Below, piece after piece: positions 5,225-8,134 of a stretch of DNA of 8,134 nt (the first letter of the stretch is position 1; every line of letters starts with the position of its first letter). The stretch spans positions 1-8,134 of the forward strand of contig CAYITQ010000032.1 in NCBI GenBank assembly GCA_964366335.1. The letters are read 5' to 3'. The translations under genes were made by a program, and so were the position numbers. The notes beneath the pieces were generated by a model. That model did no database searches and had not been told where the DNA came from. It saw nothing but the letters and a program-made list of their open reading frames with translations. This stretch comes from JACRNA01 sp964366335. Lineage in GTDB: Bacteria > Patescibacteriota > Microgenomatia > CAZETR01 > Amesbacteraceae.

Positions 5225-8041
5225 CTATTGTTTGAGATATTGTCCGGTGTAAGACTTTTTGTTGAGAGCAAGTTGGCTTGGATGGCCGGTGGCAACAACA
5301 TAACCACCCAGATCTCCGCCTTCGGGGCCAAGGTCAATAATCCAATCAGAGTTTTTCAGGACATCGAGGTTGTGCTCGATGACCACGACGGTGTTTCCAG
5401 CAGATACCAAGCGACGTAAGACAATTAATAATTTCTCCAGATCTGCAAAATGTAAGCCCGTCGTCGGCTCATCCAGAATATAAAAGGTCTTACCGGTAGC
5501 CCGCTTGGATAATTCTGCTGATAATTTGACCCGCTGGGCTTCCCCACCGGATAAAGTCGGAGCTTGTTGACCCAAACGAATATAGCCAAGCCCTACGTCA
5601 ACTAATGTTTGAAGTTTCTCGCGGGCGGGCGGTAAAAATCTAAAGAAATCCAGAGCCGCGTCAACTGTCATGCACAAAACTTCATAGATATTTTTGCCTT
5701 TATAAATTACATCCAGAGTTTCGGAATTATAACGTTTTCCATTACAGACTTCGCAATTGACATAAACATCCGGTAAAAACTGCATTTCAATTTTGATCTG
5801 GCCTTCACCCTGACAAGCTTCACATCTGCCACCTTTGACATTAAACGAAAACCTGCCAATACCATAGCCTCTGATTTTGGCTTCCGGCACCATAGCAAAT
5901 AAATCCCGGATATGGGTAAACAAGCCTGTATATGTAGCCGGATTGGATCGGGGTGTCCGGCCTATCGGCGACTGATCAACCATAACCACTTTATTTATGT
6001 GCTCTAGTCCCAAGATTTCTTTATACGAACCTGGTTTCTCGCGGTGTTCAGGATTGTAATGACGGGCCATGGCATGATAAAGAACATCTGTCAGAAGCGT
6101 CGACTTTCCGGATCCCGAAACTCCACTGATAGTTATTAATTTGCCTAAGGGAAATTTGACGTTTATATTTTTGAGATTATTTTGGGTGACCCCACAGATT
6201 TCAATATAGTGCTGAGGGCTAGGTGCTAAGTGCTCAGTAATTATATTAATTTGTTTCTTACCCGACAAATATTTACCTGTCAGGGAATTTGGATCTTTCA
6301 TGACGTGTGTTGGCGTCCCCTGCGAAATTATTTTCCCCCCCATTTCACCGGCTCCCGGACCGAAATCCACCAGCCAATCGGATTGCTTCATCATGTCCGC
6401 ATCATGCTCCACGACGATTACAGAATTGCCAAGATCGCGCAACCGTTTAAGAGTATCAATTAATTTTTGATTGTCCCGCTGGTGCAAACCTATTGATGGT
6501 TCATCTAGTACATACAACACTCCCGATAATCCTGAACCTATCTGTGATGCCAAGCGAATACGCTGAGCTTCGCCTCCGGAAAGGGTCATGGCCGGTCGGT
6601 CCAAAGTCAGATATCCCAAACCGACAGATAACAAAAACCCCAAACGGTCGCCGATTTCCTTTAAGATCGGATGTGAGATTGTTTTCTCTCTCTCGCTTAA
6701 GTTACCTAAGTTACTTAAGAAACTTAAGGAACCTACGATAGGAGTTTTTACCACATCAACAATTGACTTCTTGTTAATTGTCACCCCCAATGTCTCAGGT
6801 TTTAAGCGTTTACCGAGACAGCCGGGACAAATCTCACGGCGCATATATTTCTCTATTTCGGCTCTGACAAAATCTGATTGAGTTTCCCGGTACCGGCGTT
6901 CCAAATTGGCAATAAATCCTTCAAATTGGCTGTTACCATTCAACAATAAATCTTTTTCTTTCTTTGTCAATTGGCCAATTGGTACTTTCAAGGGAATTCC
7001 CAAAGAAGTAATTTTTTTAGCGAACCAGCCATCGTAAACAAAGGTATTGGCATAGGGCAGGATTCCGCCTTCAGCAATTGTCAGGCGTGGATTGAGAATA
7101 ACTTCCGGATCAATCTTTTGTCTTACTCCAAGTCCGGCGCAGACGGAACACGCTCCATGAGGTGAATTAAAAGAGAACAAGCGGGGTTCAATTTCGGGCA
7201 GTGAGATATTACAAACCGGACAGGCAAATTTCTCGGAATATAAATGATCATCAATTACCTTTGGTTTATCCGGAAAATCAAACGATTTATCTTTGACAAT
7301 TCCGGCTACACACAAACCATCAGATAATTTTAGGGCCGCCTCGACAGCCTCAAATAATCTCGACTTAATATCGGTCTTTTTGTCAAATATCAATTTATCT
7401 ATAACCACATCAACCTTGTGCTTATTGTTTTTCAAAATAACCAAGTCCTCGTCAAGACCTATTATCTTGCCATCCAAACGGACCTTGGAATAGCCTTTTT
7501 GACGCAAACTGCCAAACAAGTCACTAAATTCGCCTTTTCTGTCTCTAATTACCGGAGATAATATTAATATTCTCACGGTTTTGCTAGCTCCTAGTTCCTG
7601 ATGGACTAGCTCCAATATTAAATCCACTATTTGCTGTGCTGATAAATGTGCAATCTCATGACCACACTGAGGACAGTGCGGATGACCGATGCGGGCAAAT
7701 AACAATCTCAAATAATCATAGATCTCCGTGACAGTGCCAACGGTGGATCTGGGGTTGTGGCTGGCTGATTTCTGATCTATAGATATGGCCGGTGACAAAC
7801 CGACAATCTGATCTACATCCGGCTTGTCCATGATGCCCAAAAATTGTCTGGCGTATGAACTTAATGATTCCACATATCTTCTCTGGCCTTCGGCATATAT
7901 AGTGTCAAAAGCCATGGAACTCTTGCCACTGCCTGACAGACCGGTAAAGACCACCAGCTTATTTTTGGGAATCTCTAGATCCACATTCTTCAAATTATGC
8001 TCCCGGGCCCCCTTGATTGAAATATAGTCATTCATAATCAT
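5225..8041 (-). CDS. uvrA: Excinuclease ABC subunit A (UvrA)
   Basis: UvrA is the dimeric ABC-type ATPase that finds bulky DNA lesions and loads UvrB. At 938 residues it is full length. The first ATPase half has Walker A GLSGSGKSS (34-42), the DNA-binding insertion, signature LSGGEAQRIRLASQ (487-500) and Walker B VLYVLDEPSIGLH (508-520). The second half has Walker A GVSGSGKST (640-648), signature LSGGEAQRVKLSAE (830-843) and Walker B FYILDEPTTGLH (853-864). Zinc-binding cysteine pairs are visible at 274/277 with 298/301, and at 740/743 with 763/766. Further CxxC pairs are at 123/126 and 405/408. The first ATG (8041) and a second at 8035 are equally close to the family start. Neither has a Shine-Dalgarno sequence. 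Three short tandem repeats code for residues near 143-153, 438-449 and 602-611. It heads the minus-strand gene string and has its own promoter-like sequence upstream. Confidence 0.98.
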   Translation of the reverse strand: MIMNDYISIKGAREHNLKNVDLEIPKNKLVVFTGLSGSGKSSMAFDTIYAEGQRRYVESLSSYARQFLGIMDKPDVDQIVGLSPAISIDQKSASHNPRSTVGTVTEIYDYLRLLFARIGHPHCPQCGHEIAHLSAQQIVDLILELVHQELGASKTVRILILSPVIRDRKGEFSDLFGSLRQKGYSKVRLDGKIIGLDEDLVILKNNKHKVDVVIDKLIFDKKTDIKSRLFEAVEAALKLSDGLCVAGIVKDKSFDFPDKPKVIDDHLYSEKFACPVCNISLPEIEPRLFSFNSPHGACSVCAGLGVRQKIDPEVILNPRLTIAEGGILPYANTFVYDGWFAKKITSLGIPLKVPIGQLTKKEKDLLLNGNSQFEGFIANLERRYRETQSDFVRAEIEKYMRREICPGCLGKRLKPETLGVTINKKSIVDVVKTPIVGSLSFLSNLGNLSEREKTISHPILKEIGDRLGFLLSVGLGYLTLDRPAMTLSGGEAQRIRLASQIGSGLSGVLYVLDEPSIGLHQRDNQKLIDTLKRLRDLGNSVIVVEHDADMMKQSDWLVDFGPGAGEMGGKIISQGTPTHVMKDPNSLTGKYLSGKKQINIITEHLAPSPQHYIEICGVTQNNLKNINVKFPLGKLITISGVSGSGKSTLLTDVLYHAMARHYNPEHREKPGSYKEILGLEHINKVVMVDQSPIGRTPRSNPATYTGLFTHIRDLFAMVPEAKIRGYGIGRFSFNVKGGRCEACQGEGQIKIEMQFLPDVYVNCEVCNGKRYNSETLDVIYKGKNIYEVLCMTVDAALDFFRFLPPAREKLQTLVDVGLGYIRLGQQAPTLSGGEAQRVKLSAELSKRATGKTFYILDEPTTGLHFADLEKLLIVLRRLVSAGNTVVVIEHNLDVLKNSDWIIDLGPEGGDLGGYVVATGHPSQLALNKKSYTGQYLKQ
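6209..6236 (+). repeat. Four tandem heptads (consensus GKGCTAA) inside uvrA
   Basis: Four consecutive 7-mers, GTGCTGA, GGGCTAG, GTGCTAA and GTGCTCA, are in the same family and orientation as the uvrC array. They code for about residues 602-611 of UvrA, in the linker between the two ATPase halves, upstream of the second-half motif GVTQNNLKNINVKFPLGK. The reading frame is intact. Confidence 0.75.
6696..6740 (+). repeat. Tandem 9-bp repeat (about CYTAAGWWA) inside uvrA
   Basis: Five adjacent 9-mers start at 6696, the last one degenerate: CTTAAGTTA, CCTAAGTTA, CTTAAGAAA, CTTAAGGAA, CCTACGATA. The 9-bp period keeps frame and gives a tripeptide pattern SLS-FLS-NLG-NLS at UvrA 438-449. This replaces the usual acidic helix before the SEREK region. 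Confidence 0.75.
7584..7613 (+). repeat. Heptad repeat (CTAGYTC) inside uvrA
   Basis: CTAGCTC, CTAGTTC, a degenerate CTGATGG, and CTAGCTC again after one extra base form a short array coding for UvrA residues about 143-153 (LELVHQELGAS). Compared with family members recalled from memory, this loop before RILILSPVIRDRKG looks about seven residues longer. The unit differs from GKGCTAA but shares the CTA core and the 7-bp period. Confidence 0.6.
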
Positions 8042-8065
8042 ATGGTTGGCATACGATAGTCATTC

Positions 8066-8095
8066 ATTGTAACAAAGAATTCGGGTTTTGTTCAA
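8066..8095 (-). promoter_or_regulatory. Probable sigma-70-type promoter for uvrA and the downstream genes
   Basis: Read on the minus strand, TTGAAC (8095-8090) is followed after 18 nt by TACAAT (8071-8066). The -10 differs from TATAAT at one base and is preceded by TGT, giving an extended -10 (TGTTACAAT). The -35 matches four of six positions. The predicted transcript would start near 8059, about 18-24 nt before the two candidate uvrA start codons. The leader contains no ribosome site that I can see. I found no convincing LexA-type operator overlapping it. Confidence 0.6.
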
Positions 8096-8134
8096 GACTT
8101 AATTATCTTAAAGTTGTGCACTTGATAATATATT

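Noticed and set aside
8042..8134. SOS/LexA box upstream of uvrA
   Set aside because: Searched by eye for CGAAC-type and CTGT-type operators; only half-site resemblances such as CGAAT were found.

Overview
The window reads as a compact bacterial chromosome segment with a tightly packed minus-strand gene string, interrupted by one small plus-strand mobile element. The inferred source is a Candidate Phyla Radiation (Patescibacteria) organism, possibly of the Microgenomates type. This rests on gene style only: a shortened UvrC, a membrane-anchored family 5 solute-binding protein, a minimal SecG, very short or overlapping junctions, almost no Shine-Dalgarno sequences and an AT-leaning base composition. 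No rRNA or marker gene confirms it. TGA, TAA and TAG are all used as stops, so the UGA-to-glycine code of Gracilibacteria/Absconditabacteria is unlikely.

Layout in transcription order, right to left on the minus strand: a probable promoter (8066-8095); uvrA (8041-5225), the damage-recognition ATPase of nucleotide excision repair; an inserted transposase element (about 4479-5215); a secreted, membrane-anchored transglutaminase-like protein (4454-2742); uvrC (2836-1613), the repair nuclease; a four-helix membrane protein of the phage-holin-4_2 family (1616-1206); secG (1188-976), a translocon subunit; and a solute-binding protein (976 to beyond the left edge). Junctions are a 95-nt overlap (transglutaminase/uvrC), a 4-nt ATGA overlap (uvrC/holin-like), a 17-nt gap (holin-like/secG) and a 1-nt TAATG overlap (secG/solute-binding protein). 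These suggest one operon with translational coupling that mixes DNA repair with envelope and secretion functions. uvrB is not in the window.

The mobile element carries a Y1/HUH transposase of the REP-associated (RAYT/IS200-like) type, between perfect 22-bp inverted repeats that each contain a hairpin. The left hairpin also holds the only strong Shine-Dalgarno-like sequence seen in the window, just upstream of the transposase start. Without the element, uvrA and the transglutaminase gene would lie about 33 nt apart, so it appears to have landed inside the operon in the opposite orientation.

A second layer of structure is a set of short tandem repeats inside the repair genes. A heptad of consensus GKGCTAA occurs in both uvrC and uvrA, a CTAGYTC heptad and a 9-bp repeat occur elsewhere in uvrA, and all are in frame at poorly conserved protein positions. 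No RNA genes, CRISPR arrays or clear rho-independent terminators were seen. I see no wholly new system; the items most worth checking are the repeat-bearing repair genes, the HhH-less UvrC and the hairpin-embedded ribosome site.
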